A stretch of 64,000 nt of DNA, taken from an uncultured Clostridia bacterium. GTDB taxonomy: Bacteria > Bacillota > Clostridia > Oscillospirales > Ruminococcaceae. The stretch is taken from NCBI GenBank assembly GCA_947627465.1, contig CANQWD010000009.1:1-64000 (forward strand), in the 5' to 3' direction. The notes below the pieces were generated by a model. It saw nothing but the letters and a program-made list of their open reading frames with translations, had not been told where the DNA came from and made no database searches. A program made the translations under genes and the position numbers. Shown one piece after another: positions 9,706 through 18,465 of the stretch (within the stretch, counting starts at the first letter, position 1; every line of letters begins with the position of its first letter).

Positions 9706-10968
9706 TTATTGACTGTCGTCTTTATCCTTTTTTTCAAGTCTTTCGGGACCGTACTTTTTGTTTACAAGACTGTCCTGCGCGTTTACCTCGTAAGCCGCGC
9801 CGATCTCGTCAAGTTTCGCGTCGAAGTCGTCCTCTTTCATCTCTTTAAGAACCGTTTCTTTGTTTTCTTCTTTCCAATCGTCTTTCTTGACAACGTCCTC
9901 TTTGATTATCACATAAACCTTGCTGTCATCTTCATACAAAGTTGCTTTACCGTCAGCCGCCGCGCTGAAAATGTAATCGGTAGTGTCTTCGTCATAATCG
10001 GAAGCGTCCTTTGAGAAGATTTTGTCAAGCTCCTCGTCACTTTCGGACTTGGTTATATTCGCGTCCTCAACCTGCTTATCTATCCACTGCTCTTTCGTAA
10101 GACCTTCCTCGTTGTCCTCTTTATACTCGGTCTCCGCCTTTGCTTCGGCCGACTTTTTCGCGTCTGCGGTTTCGTGCTCATAGAACAGGTCGACAGCCTT
10201 TTCGCCGTTGTTAAAGCGGTCTGCATAGCCCTGTGCCTCGTCCTTTACCGCCTTTTTGTCCTCGTCCTTTTCAAGAGCGTTGCCCGAAGCGTCGGTGTAA
10301 TCGAACACCATGACCTTAACGGATGCGTAATTTTCCTTTAAATAAGCGTCGAAGTCCTCGTCGGACACGGCTTCCTCGCCGTCCTCACCGTAGTAGTGCA
10401 TAAACAACTTGCTTTCAAGCTCCTCGTTCTTGGAGACGAGCTTCATGGAGTCCTTTCCTATGCCCTTGCTCTCATAATACTCTCCCATTGTCTTAAATCC
10501 GTAAATGTACTGAACATACTGGTTTTCGGCGTCCCAACTTTCGTTTATTTGGGAATTTATGCTGTTTTCTTCTTCATCAGTAAGAGCGATGCCGACTTCT
10601 TCACACTTTCTTTGAACAGCAACGAACCTGCGGACAAGCTTCAGCGTTTCATCCTTTATCCACTGCGAACCCGTCTTTCCCGCAATATCCTCTTTCGTAA
10701 CAGGCAAGGATTCCTCGCTTGTTTCTTCCTCGCTGTTTTCGTCGGCGCTTGTTTCATCGCCGCTCGTTTCCTCGGCTTCCGCTTTCTTCTGCTCCTCAAC
10801 CTCGGTGCCCGCCTGGTTGTATGCCTGTTCGAGGTAGTTCAGATAAACGCCGTTTTTTATCTCCATTCCGTCCACAGTCATAAGACTTCCTCTGTCGCAG
10901 CCGCACAACGCCGCCGCCATAAGTACGGCAAGCACAGCCGCCGCTGTTTTCTTCACAATAGATCTCAT
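9706..10968 (-). CDS. putative lipoprotein, PrsA/SurA-like foldase or trigger-like
   Basis: lipobox AAALCGC; acidic extracytoplasmic protein; no clear PPIase motif seen. Confidence 0.5.
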   Translation of the reverse strand: MRSIVKKTAAAVLAVLMAAALCGCDRGSLMTVDGMEIKNGVYLNYLEQAYNQAGTEVEEQKKAEAEETSGDETSADENSEEETSEESLPVTKEDIAGKTGSQWIKDETLKLVRRFVAVQRKCEEVGIALTDEEENSINSQINESWDAENQYVQYIYGFKTMGEYYESKGIGKDSMKLVSKNEELESKLFMHYYGEDGEEAVSDEDFDAYLKENYASVKVMVFDYTDASGNALEKDEDKKAVKDEAQGYADRFNNGEKAVDLFYEHETADAKKSAEAKAETEYKEDNEEGLTKEQWIDKQVEDANITKSESDEELDKIFSKDASDYDEDTTDYIFSAAADGKATLYEDDSKVYVIIKEDVVKKDDWKEENKETVLKEMKEDDFDAKLDEIGAAYEVNAQDSLVNKKYGPERLEKKDKDDSQ

Positions 10969-10979
10969 ATTGGTCCTCC

Positions 10980-11828
10980 TTAATTTGAAGCTTCTTCATT
11001 TGCGCTGATAAGTCTTATCGACACCAACGTATTTTTTTTGCTCTTTCTGTTCACCGTATAGAGAAGCGTTTTGTCCGCTTCAACGGTAATTCCCAGATCC
11101 TCGGTCTCCGCCATTGTAAGCGAGGGAGGCATATAATCAACTCTTAACGTATAATCGTCGCCGTCCGACATCATCTCGGTGATCTTCGGCGCGTAATTCA
11201 AAAAGCGCAGATCTTTCGGGCAGCTGTAAACGTGGTTTTCCTCGTCGTAAACAAATCTCGACTCGCCCGAGCCTACCGACTGATGCGTAAGCTCCGCGTT
11301 AGCTCCAAAGATCTCCTTACACGAAACGCCGATGTCATATTCGGGAATGTAAATGCCGCCCGCGGGCGAGGGTTTGTACGCCGAGGTATCTCGTCTTATC
11401 AGGATATTCCAAATAGAACAGCTCACCTTTGAAGCGTTTGATATCTCGCTTTCGTCCTCAAACGGGGCAATATCGTTGGCGACAACAGGCAGCAAAAAAC
11501 GCGTGAACTCGTTTTTCAGTGCGGTGTTGTCCGCAAGGTCGCTTATCCCTCTCGCAACGAACCGAATGCTTGAAACAAGACCTATGACAGCGAACGCCAA
11601 AATGATTACAGCCGCTGCGAAAAAAAGCCTTGTGGTTTTGGTCTTTCCTTCGTCCGGCTGGGCTATTTTCACATCGCTGTCGTCCTCCGACTCCGCGCCC
11701 AAGCCCGCAACGTCCTCCTCAATCTCCATATCCGGCTCGTCCTCGATCTCCCCGAGAAGCTCGTTTATAACATCCTCGCTGTGCTTTTCGCGCGGCGAAG
11801 CAACTTTTTTCTTCTTTTTCTTTGACAT
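10980..11828 (-). CDS. hypothetical membrane protein, Lys-rich N-terminus
   Basis: preferred start MSKKKKKKVASPREK at 11828 with upstream RBS; one TM segment. Confidence 0.65.
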   Translation of the reverse strand: MSKKKKKKVASPREKHSEDVINELLGEIEDEPDMEIEEDVAGLGAESEDDSDVKIAQPDEGKTKTTRLFFAAAVIILAFAVIGLVSSIRFVARGISDLADNTALKNEFTRFLLPVVANDIAPFEDESEISNASKVSCSIWNILIRRDTSAYKPSPAGGIYIPEYDIGVSCKEIFGANAELTHQSVGSGESRFVYDEENHVYSCPKDLRFLNYAPKITEMMSDGDDYTLRVDYMPPSLTMAETEDLGITVEADKTLLYTVNRKSKKNTLVSIRLISANEEASN

Positions 11829-11847
11829 AGTCCCTCCAAGCCTGTAT

Positions 11848-13101
11848 TTATCCTCGGATCTGTCCGCTGCCGTTGATAAGATATTTATAAGAAGTGATCT
11901 CGGCAAGCCCCATGGGTCCTCTCGCGTGGAGCTTCTGTGTGGAAATTCCTATCTCCGCGCCCAGTCCGAACTCGAACCCGTCCGTAAATCTCGTCGACGC
12001 GTTTACATAAACCGCCGCCGCGTCTATCTCTTTTTGGAAACGCTCAGCGTTCTCAGCAGATTTTGTTACGATACACTCGCTGTGCCCCGTACCGAATTTA
12101 TTGATATGCTCAATAGCCTCGTCAATGCCGCTTACAACCTTGCTTGAGAGCTTCAGTTCCAAAAACTCCGTTGCATAATCGGTATCGTCGGCAATTCTTT
12201 CCGTTTTGATGTTCGCGGCGGTTTTCTCGTCGCCGACTATCGCGACTTTGCCTTTCCACAACTCGTCCAGCTTCTTGAAGAAGTCCGCGGCGATCTTTTC
12301 ATGCACGAGAATGCTTTCGATCGCGTTGCAGACGGACGGACGCTGAGTTTTCGCGTTGTTGACGATATTCACCGCCATATCGAGGTCGGCACTTTCGTCA
12401 ACGAAAACGTGGCAGTTGCCCTCGCCCGTCTGAATAACGGGAACGGTCGCGTTCTCGATAACATTGTGAATCAAGCGCTTGCCGCCCCTCGGAATAAGCA
12501 AGTCGATATACTTATTAAGTTTCATCATCGCGTTAACGACGTCGTGGCTCGTATCCTCCACGAGTTGTACGCAGTCCGCCGGCACGCCGAAATCCGCGAT
12601 CGTTTTACGCATAAGCTCCGTCAAAAACTTGTTTGTGTTTACAGCGTCGCTGCCGCCGCGCAAAATTACCGCGCTGCCCGCTTTAAAACAAAGCGTCGCC
12701 GCGTCGACCGTCACGTTCGGACGGCTCTCGAAAATTATTCCGATAACTCCCATGGGAACGCTTACTTTTCTCACCGCCAAGCCGTTCGGCAGCGTTTTCT
12801 CACTTAACAAAACGCCTGTCGGGTCGTCAAGCGTCACGACCTTATCAATGCCCTCCGCCATTCCCGAAACGCGCTTTTCATCCAGCGTCAGGCGATCTAT
12901 CATAGCCGCGCTCATACCGTTCTTTTGCGCGTTTTCAACGTCCTTTTTATTGACCTCGATAATTGCTTTTACGTTTTGATTTAATCTTCTCGCTATCTCG
13001 GACAGAGCCTTGTTTTTAACGTCCGTACCGCAGTTCGCCAACTTCGGCGCGGCGGACTTTGCCCTCTTGCCCAACTCCTCTATATAAGTGCTTTCACTCA
13101 T
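11848..13101 (-). CDS. proA: glutamate-5-semialdehyde dehydrogenase
   Basis: GVIGIIFESRPNVTVDAATLCFKAGSAVILRGGSDA; VQLVEDTSHD; IDLLIPRGGKRLI. Confidence 0.96.
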   Translation of the reverse strand: MSESTYIEELGKRAKSAAPKLANCGTDVKNKALSEIARRLNQNVKAIIEVNKKDVENAQKNGMSAAMIDRLTLDEKRVSGMAEGIDKVVTLDDPTGVLLSEKTLPNGLAVRKVSVPMGVIGIIFESRPNVTVDAATLCFKAGSAVILRGGSDAVNTNKFLTELMRKTIADFGVPADCVQLVEDTSHDVVNAMMKLNKYIDLLIPRGGKRLIHNVIENATVPVIQTGEGNCHVFVDESADLDMAVNIVNNAKTQRPSVCNAIESILVHEKIAADFFKKLDELWKGKVAIVGDEKTAANIKTERIADDTDYATEFLELKLSSKVVSGIDEAIEHINKFGTGHSECIVTKSAENAERFQKEIDAAAVYVNASTRFTDGFEFGLGAEIGISTQKLHARGPMGLAEITSYKYLINGSGQIRG

Positions 13102-13130
13102 TTTCTTTACCTCTCATTTCCGCCTAAACT

Positions 13131-13937
13131 CTATATGATACCCTTAGGCTGCTGCGCCTTGAACCACGTGCAGCGCGCGTCATCGCTCTCGAACAGACCG
13201 TAGAGCAGCTTAGGATCTTTGTTGCCGATAATGACCGTGTCAATTCCCGCTTCAACGGCGATCTGAGCCGCCTCTATTTTTGTGAGCATACCGCCCGTGC
13301 CTACCGCCGAGCCGCTCCCTTGAGCCATTCCAATAATGTCGTAATTTATCTTGTCAACCTCGCTTATGAACTCGGAGGACGGGTCGGCGGGGTCGCCCGT
13401 ATAAAGACCGTCAACGTCCGTGAGCATGACAAGCAGATCCGCGCCGCACAGCTTCGCGACTATCGCCGAAAGCGTGTCGTTCTCGTCAAAATCCAAATGC
13501 TTTATCGAAACGACGTCGTTCGCGTTTATTATCGGGATAACGGAAAGCTCGAAAAGCTTATTGAACGTGTTCACAACATTTGTTCGGCGCTCCTCGTTAC
13601 TGATAACGTCACGCGTTAAAAGCAGCTGCGCCACGTTGTGATTGAAATTTCCAAAGTTATCGCTGTAGAATTTCATAAGCTCCGTCTGACCTATCGCCGC
13701 GCACGCCTGCTTTGAGGGCGTGTCCTTTGGCTTTCCAATGAAGCCGCCCTTTGCCGCGCCCACGCACTGCGCCCCCGAGCTTACGAAAACTATCTCGCGC
13801 CCCGAATTTTTCAAATCGGACAGCACCTCCACCAACATTCGGCATTTGCGAATGTTCAGGTTTCCGGTCTCGGGATAAGCAAGCGTGCTGCTTCCGACCT
13901 TTATCACCACTCGTTTTTTATCCGCAAAACAAGGCAT
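13131..13937 (-). CDS. proB: glutamate 5-kinase
   Basis: RVVIKVGSSTLA; IINANDVVS; LLVMLTDVDGLYTGDP; GTGGMLTKIEAAQIA. Confidence 0.96.
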   Translation of the reverse strand: MPCFADKKRVVIKVGSSTLAYPETGNLNIRKCRMLVEVLSDLKNSGREIVFVSSGAQCVGAAKGGFIGKPKDTPSKQACAAIGQTELMKFYSDNFGNFNHNVAQLLLTRDVISNEERRTNVVNTFNKLFELSVIPIINANDVVSIKHLDFDENDTLSAIVAKLCGADLLVMLTDVDGLYTGDPADPSSEFISEVDKINYDIIGMAQGSGSAVGTGGMLTKIEAAQIAVEAGIDTVIIGNKDPKLLYGLFESDDARCTWFKAQQPKGII

Positions 13938-14206
13938 AACTCAAATATCACCTAAATTCGTTTGATTTCACAAAATTTATGTAATGCGAACAACAAAACA
14001 TTCTCCACACCACACATATTTAATTATAACAAAATTCCTCGAGAATTTCAAGGGCAAATGCAAAATTATCACCGAATTTTTATATAGCGGATATATTTGC
14101 CGCCGCAAATTTATCAAATTTATGAAAAATAGATAAATACCCCCTTGATTTTCTTAAAAATTTATGATATACTGAAAGTGCAATCACGCATTTTGGGAGA
14201 AATCAA

Positions 14207-14713
14207 ATGGATAATTTTTGTGAACAGTTGGTTCAGAAAAGAAAATCGGGCGCGGATATTTTAAAAACCGTCACCCTCATGCTGAGCCTTATTATAGGCT
14301 CGGCGGTATGTACGTATTTGTCATTCTTTAAAAGTCTGTCGTTTATGCTGATCATAGCGGCGGGACTTGTCGCGCTCGGCGTATGGCTGGTTATGGGAAT
14401 GAACGTTGAATACGAATACATCATCACGAATAACGAAATGGATATCGACAAAATAATCGGCAGACGCAAGCGCAAACGCATGATAACGGTTGATCTTTCC
14501 AAATCAAAGGATTTCGGAGTTTATCCCAATAACGAGGAGGTCGACGCGGACACCACCGTCCACGCTTCAACGGGTCTTACAACGGACGCGCGGTATCTTT
14601 TGATCGAGCACTCGGAATACGGCAAGGTCAAAATTATCTTTAATCCAAACGAAAGACTCAGGGAGGCAATCGCGCGGGAGATACCCAAATCGGTAAGCGC
14701 GAGATTGAAGTGA
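14207..14713 (+). CDS. DUF6106-like hypothetical membrane protein
   Basis: two TM segments followed by soluble domain; conserved clostridial type by eye. Confidence 0.5.
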   Translation: MDNFCEQLVQKRKSGADILKTVTLMLSLIIGSAVCTYLSFFKSLSFMLIIAAGLVALGVWLVMGMNVEYEYIITNNEMDIDKIIGRRKRKRMITVDLSKSKDFGVYPNNEEVDADTTVHASTGLTTDARYLLIEHSEYGKVKIIFNPNERLREAIAREIPKSVSARLK

Positions 14714-14714
14714 A

Positions 14715-15092
14715 ATGGGAAATAATTTGTTTATCAGAACAGGCACCGCCATAATCGAGATGTCGCGCATAGCGAAAAGCTGCAAAAACAAACGTTTTTT
14801 GTCGCAATATTTCTCGGCGGACGAGATAAGATTTTTCGTGAAGCACAAGCTTAATACCGCGCTTATCGCGGAGAACTTCTGCGTAAAAATCGCGTTTGCA
14901 AAGGCTATCGGCACGGGTATGCGCGTTATCCGCGCTCAGGATATCTCGGTGCTTCGCGACAGATTGGGCAGTCCGTTCGTTATCGCGGAGGGCTACGCGA
15001 AAATGCTCGAAAACCGCGAGGGCTACATCATCAACGTCTCGGTCGATCACTGCAAGGAATACGCGGTCGCAAGCGTTATCATCAACAAGTAA
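14715..15092 (+). CDS. acpS: holo-[acyl-carrier-protein] synthase
   Basis: GTAIIEMSRI, FAKAIGTG, GSPFVIAEG, ISVDH-type motifs. Confidence 0.75.
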   Translation: MGNNLFIRTGTAIIEMSRIAKSCKNKRFLSQYFSADEIRFFVKHKLNTALIAENFCVKIAFAKAIGTGMRVIRAQDISVLRDRLGSPFVIAEGYAKMLENREGYIINVSVDHCKEYAVASVIINK

Positions 15093-15100
15093 TTTTTCTG

Positions 15101-15130
15101 AAACCGCTTCGGACGGGTGTTCCGAAGCGG
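15101..15130 (+). terminator. intrinsic terminator
   Basis: ccgcttcgga-cgggtg-ttccgaagcgg followed by atttttatttt. Confidence 0.7.
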
Positions 15131-15155
15131 ATTTTTATTTTAAGGAAGTGAAGCA

Positions 15156-17654
15156 ATGAAGCGCATAACAGCGGTAATGGCGGCGCATGTCGACGCAGGC
15201 AAAACCACGCTTTCCGAAGCAATGCTGTTTCAAGCGGGCGAGATACGTAAAGCGGGGCGCGTCGACAACGGCGACTGCTTTCTTGATAACGACAGCCGCG
15301 AGCGCTCCCGCGGGATAACTATTTTCTCAAAACAGGCGATATTGAGGACGAATTTCGCCGAGATTGCCTTGCTCGACACGCCCGGACACACGGATTTTTC
15401 CGCGGAAACAGAGCGCGCGTTTTCCATCGCGGACTGTGCCGTATTGGTCATAAGCGGCACGGACGGCGTTCAGCCGCATACCGAAACGCTCTGGGAGCTG
15501 CTGAAACGGTTTCGTGTTCCCGTTTTTACCTTCGTCAACAAAATGGATATTTCGCACAAATCCAAAAGCGATGTTTTGTTAAATTTACACAAACTCTCCC
15601 CAAATTTCGAGGAGTTTGCGGATAATTTCGCCGAACTTGCCGCCGAACGCGACGAAGCTTGTATGAACGCTTTACTCGACACGGGCGAGGTGCCGCAAAA
15701 TCTCGTTTTACAGGCGATTGCGCGGCGGAACATCTTCCCGGTAATGTTCGGCTCGGCGCTGAAAAACGTCGGAGTTTCCGAATTTCTGGAACTTCTTGAA
15801 AATTATTCCTCGGCGGGAGTTCGTTACGGCGATTTCGGTGCTTTGGTATACAAAATTTCCACAGACCCGAACGGCGTGCGGTTAACTCATATGAAAATAC
15901 TGGGCGGCGAACTGAAAAATCGCTCCGTTATTGACAATTCGGGCGAAAAAATAACGCAGATACGCATTTACAGCGGCACGAAATTCACAACCGTCGATAC
16001 CGCCGAAGCGGGGCAGATAATCGCTGTGACGGGGCTTTCCAAGACTTTTGCGGGACAGGCATTCGGGGAATCCGAAAATAACGCGCCCACCATCGAAGCG
16101 CCGTTAAGTTATAAGCTGATATTGCCTAATGAAACAGACGCGCAAGATTTTTACCGCAAGCTGAAGCGGCTTGAGGAAGAAGAACCGAGCCTGAAATTCT
16201 CATGGCTTGGCAGCGAAATTCACGCGCAGATTATGGGACAGGTGCAGCTGGAAATTCTTCAAAACGTGATAGCGGAGCGGTTTCACACTGACGTTGAGTT
16301 CGGCGAGGGCACGATAGCATACCGCGAAACTATTGCAAATACGGCGGAGGGAATCGGGCATTTCGAGCCGCTTCGGCACTACGCCGAGGTGCGTTTGCTT
16401 CTTGAACCGCTTCCGCAAGGGAGCGGGGTCGTGTTCTCCCGCGACTGCCGCGATTTGGACGAAAATTGGCAGCGACTGATACTCTCAAACCTGCGAGAAC
16501 GGCAGCATATCGGCGTTTTAACAGGCTCTCCAATTACCGACGTAAAAATCACGCTCAAATCGGGACGCGCTCACCCGAATCACACCGAGGGCGGTGATTT
16601 TCGTGAAGCCGCTTGGAGAGCGGTTCGGCAAGGCTTAGCAAGTGTAAAGAGCGTGTTACTCGAACCATTTTTTCGTTTCAAGCTGGAGATATTGCAAAAC
16701 GCCGTGGGACGCGCAATGACAGACCTCACGCGTATGGGCGCGGAATTCTCGCAGCCCGATCTTATCGGCGAAAACTCCGTTATCGAGGGGCGGTGTCCCG
16801 TTTCGGAAATGCAGAACTATCCCGCCGAGGTGACGAGCTACACGCACGGCGCGGGGCGGCTTTCTACGGTGGTCGAGGGATATTTTCCGTGTCACAACGC
16901 CGAGGATGTCATTAAAAAAATCGGCTACGATTTTCAAAGCGATGTTGAAAACACCGCCGACAGCGTGTTCTGTTCACACGGCGCGGGATATCTTGTAAAA
17001 TGGAACGAAGCGCCGCAAAAAGCGCACACTCCGAGCGTTCTCGGAAAGCCGCGAGAAACGGTATCGCAGAGCGAAATTTCGAGCTTTAAGCGCCGCGCCG
17101 CCACAGATAAGGAGCTAATGGAGATATTCGAACGCACCTACGGAAAAATTGACCGCTCGGAGCGCGCCGCAATGCGCCGCGACAAGCCCTCGGAACAGAA
17201 CTACAAGTCGCACGAACCGCGCGGCGGCGAGGAATATCTGCTCGTGGACGGCTACAACATCATCTTTTCGTGGGACGAGCTTGCCGAAACGGCGCGTGAA
17301 AACCTCGATCTTGCGCGAACTAGGCTTATCAACTTGATGTGCAATTATCAGGGCTTTAAGCGTTGTAACTTAATTTTGGTTTTTGACGCATATAAAGTAA
17401 AAAGCTCCCAAGAAATAGAAAAATACGGCGATGTAACGGTCGTTTACACAAAGCACGCCGAGACCGCCGACAACTATATTGAACGGACGGCGCACAAGCT
17501 TTCACGTGAAAACCGCGTTCGCGTAGCCACCTCCGACGGCACCGAGCAGGTCATAATTCTCGGGCAGGGGGCGTACCGCGTGTCGGCTCGGGAATTTAAG
17601 TTCGAGGTGGACGAGGTAATGAACGCGATACGGAAAGTACTTGAGGAGATGTAG
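15156..17654 (+). CDS. TetM/EF-G-like translational GTPase fused to C-terminal NYN (YacP/Rae1-like) domain
   Basis: AHVDAGKTTLSEAML, RGITIF, DTPGHTDF, NKMD GTPase motifs; C-terminal EEYLLVDGYNIIFSWDEL...ILVFDAYKV...VVYTKHAETADNYIER...RVRVATSDGTEQ. Confidence 0.88.
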   Translation: MKRITAVMAAHVDAGKTTLSEAMLFQAGEIRKAGRVDNGDCFLDNDSRERSRGITIFSKQAILRTNFAEIALLDTPGHTDFSAETERAFSIADCAVLVISGTDGVQPHTETLWELLKRFRVPVFTFVNKMDISHKSKSDVLLNLHKLSPNFEEFADNFAELAAERDEACMNALLDTGEVPQNLVLQAIARRNIFPVMFGSALKNVGVSEFLELLENYSSAGVRYGDFGALVYKISTDPNGVRLTHMKILGGELKNRSVIDNSGEKITQIRIYSGTKFTTVDTAEAGQIIAVTGLSKTFAGQAFGESENNAPTIEAPLSYKLILPNETDAQDFYRKLKRLEEEEPSLKFSWLGSEIHAQIMGQVQLEILQNVIAERFHTDVEFGEGTIAYRETIANTAEGIGHFEPLRHYAEVRLLLEPLPQGSGVVFSRDCRDLDENWQRLILSNLRERQHIGVLTGSPITDVKITLKSGRAHPNHTEGGDFREAAWRAVRQGLASVKSVLLEPFFRFKLEILQNAVGRAMTDLTRMGAEFSQPDLIGENSVIEGRCPVSEMQNYPAEVTSYTHGAGRLSTVVEGYFPCHNAEDVIKKIGYDFQSDVENTADSVFCSHGAGYLVKWNEAPQKAHTPSVLGKPRETVSQSEISSFKRRAATDKELMEIFERTYGKIDRSERAAMRRDKPSEQNYKSHEPRGGEEYLLVDGYNIIFSWDELAETARENLDLARTRLINLMCNYQGFKRCNLILVFDAYKVKSSQEIEKYGDVTVVYTKHAETADNYIERTAHKLSRENRVRVATSDGTEQVIILGQGAYRVSAREFKFEVDEVMNAIRKVLEEM

Positions 17655-17660
17655 CGGGTT

Positions 17661-18308
17661 ATGGAGATTGAACCGATAGCGTTCATTGAGAACGATTTTA
17701 AAGAAAAATTCGGGATACCGCGGCAGAGCGGCTTGGTCGAGCTTCCCTCTCGGATAGTTTTTCTTGAAAAGTACTCGGACGAAAACGCGCTGCGCGGACT
17801 GGAAGATTTTTCACACATCTGGGTTATCTGGGGCTTTTCGGAATTTAAGGGCGGCTTCTCCCCTACCGTCCGCCCGCCGCGCTTGGGCGGAAACGTCCGC
17901 AAAGGCGTGTTCGCAACGCGTTCGCCGAACCGACCGAACCCGCTCGGGCTTTCGGTCGTTAAGCTTGAAAAAATCGAACGCGGAGTTCTGACAGTCTCGG
18001 GCGCGGACTTGATGAACGGCACGCCGATTTTCGATATCAAGCCGTATCTTCCATACGCTGACAGTATTCAAAACGCAGCGAACGGCTTCGCTCTGACAGA
18101 ACGAGAAGTTCTTCAGGTTGAATTTCCCGAGGATTTGATTGCAAAATTACCCGAAGAAAAGCGCCGCGGGCTTATTGAGGTGCTCTCCCAAGACCCGCGC
18201 CCTCAATACCAAAGCGATCCGGAGCGCGTTTATACATTCAGCTTCGCGGAATTTCAAATTTCGTTCCGCGTGGACGGCGAACTGTTGCTTGTTGTTGATG
18301 TTGTGTAA
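17661..18308 (+). CDS. trmO: tRNA (N6-threonylcarbamoyladenosine37-N6)-methyltransferase TrmO (TsaA-like)
   Basis: FSHIWVIWGF, PPRLGGNVRKGVFATRSPNRPNPLGLSVVKL, DLMNGTPIFDIKPYLPYAD. Confidence 0.93.
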   Translation: MEIEPIAFIENDFKEKFGIPRQSGLVELPSRIVFLEKYSDENALRGLEDFSHIWVIWGFSEFKGGFSPTVRPPRLGGNVRKGVFATRSPNRPNPLGLSVVKLEKIERGVLTVSGADLMNGTPIFDIKPYLPYADSIQNAANGFALTEREVLQVEFPEDLIAKLPEEKRRGLIEVLSQDPRPQYQSDPERVYTFSFAEFQISFRVDGELLLVVDVV

Positions 18309-18349
18309 AATTCACAAAATATTGCGTCTTTTTCTGTAATAATTTTATA

Positions 18350-18379
18350 TTGACACTATATAGTGATATATATTATAAT
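18350..18379 (+). promoter_or_regulatory. sigma-A type promoter overlapping a 12-bp palindrome
   Basis: TTGACA (18350) - 18 bp - TATAAT (18374); cactatatagtg perfect palindrome 18354-18365. Confidence 0.6.
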
Positions 18380-18465
18380 AGAATAAAGATTAGTAGCTTT
18401 AAATGATTTACTTTAATAATTCCGTTTATGTAACCTTAATTTTACCTAAAAGGAGGCGGCACCTT

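Noticed and set aside
15156-17654. Acquired tetracycline resistance gene tet(M)/tet(W)
   Set aside because: Divergent from classical Tet proteins by eye, embedded among core genes and fused to an NYN domain; more likely a chromosomal translation factor.
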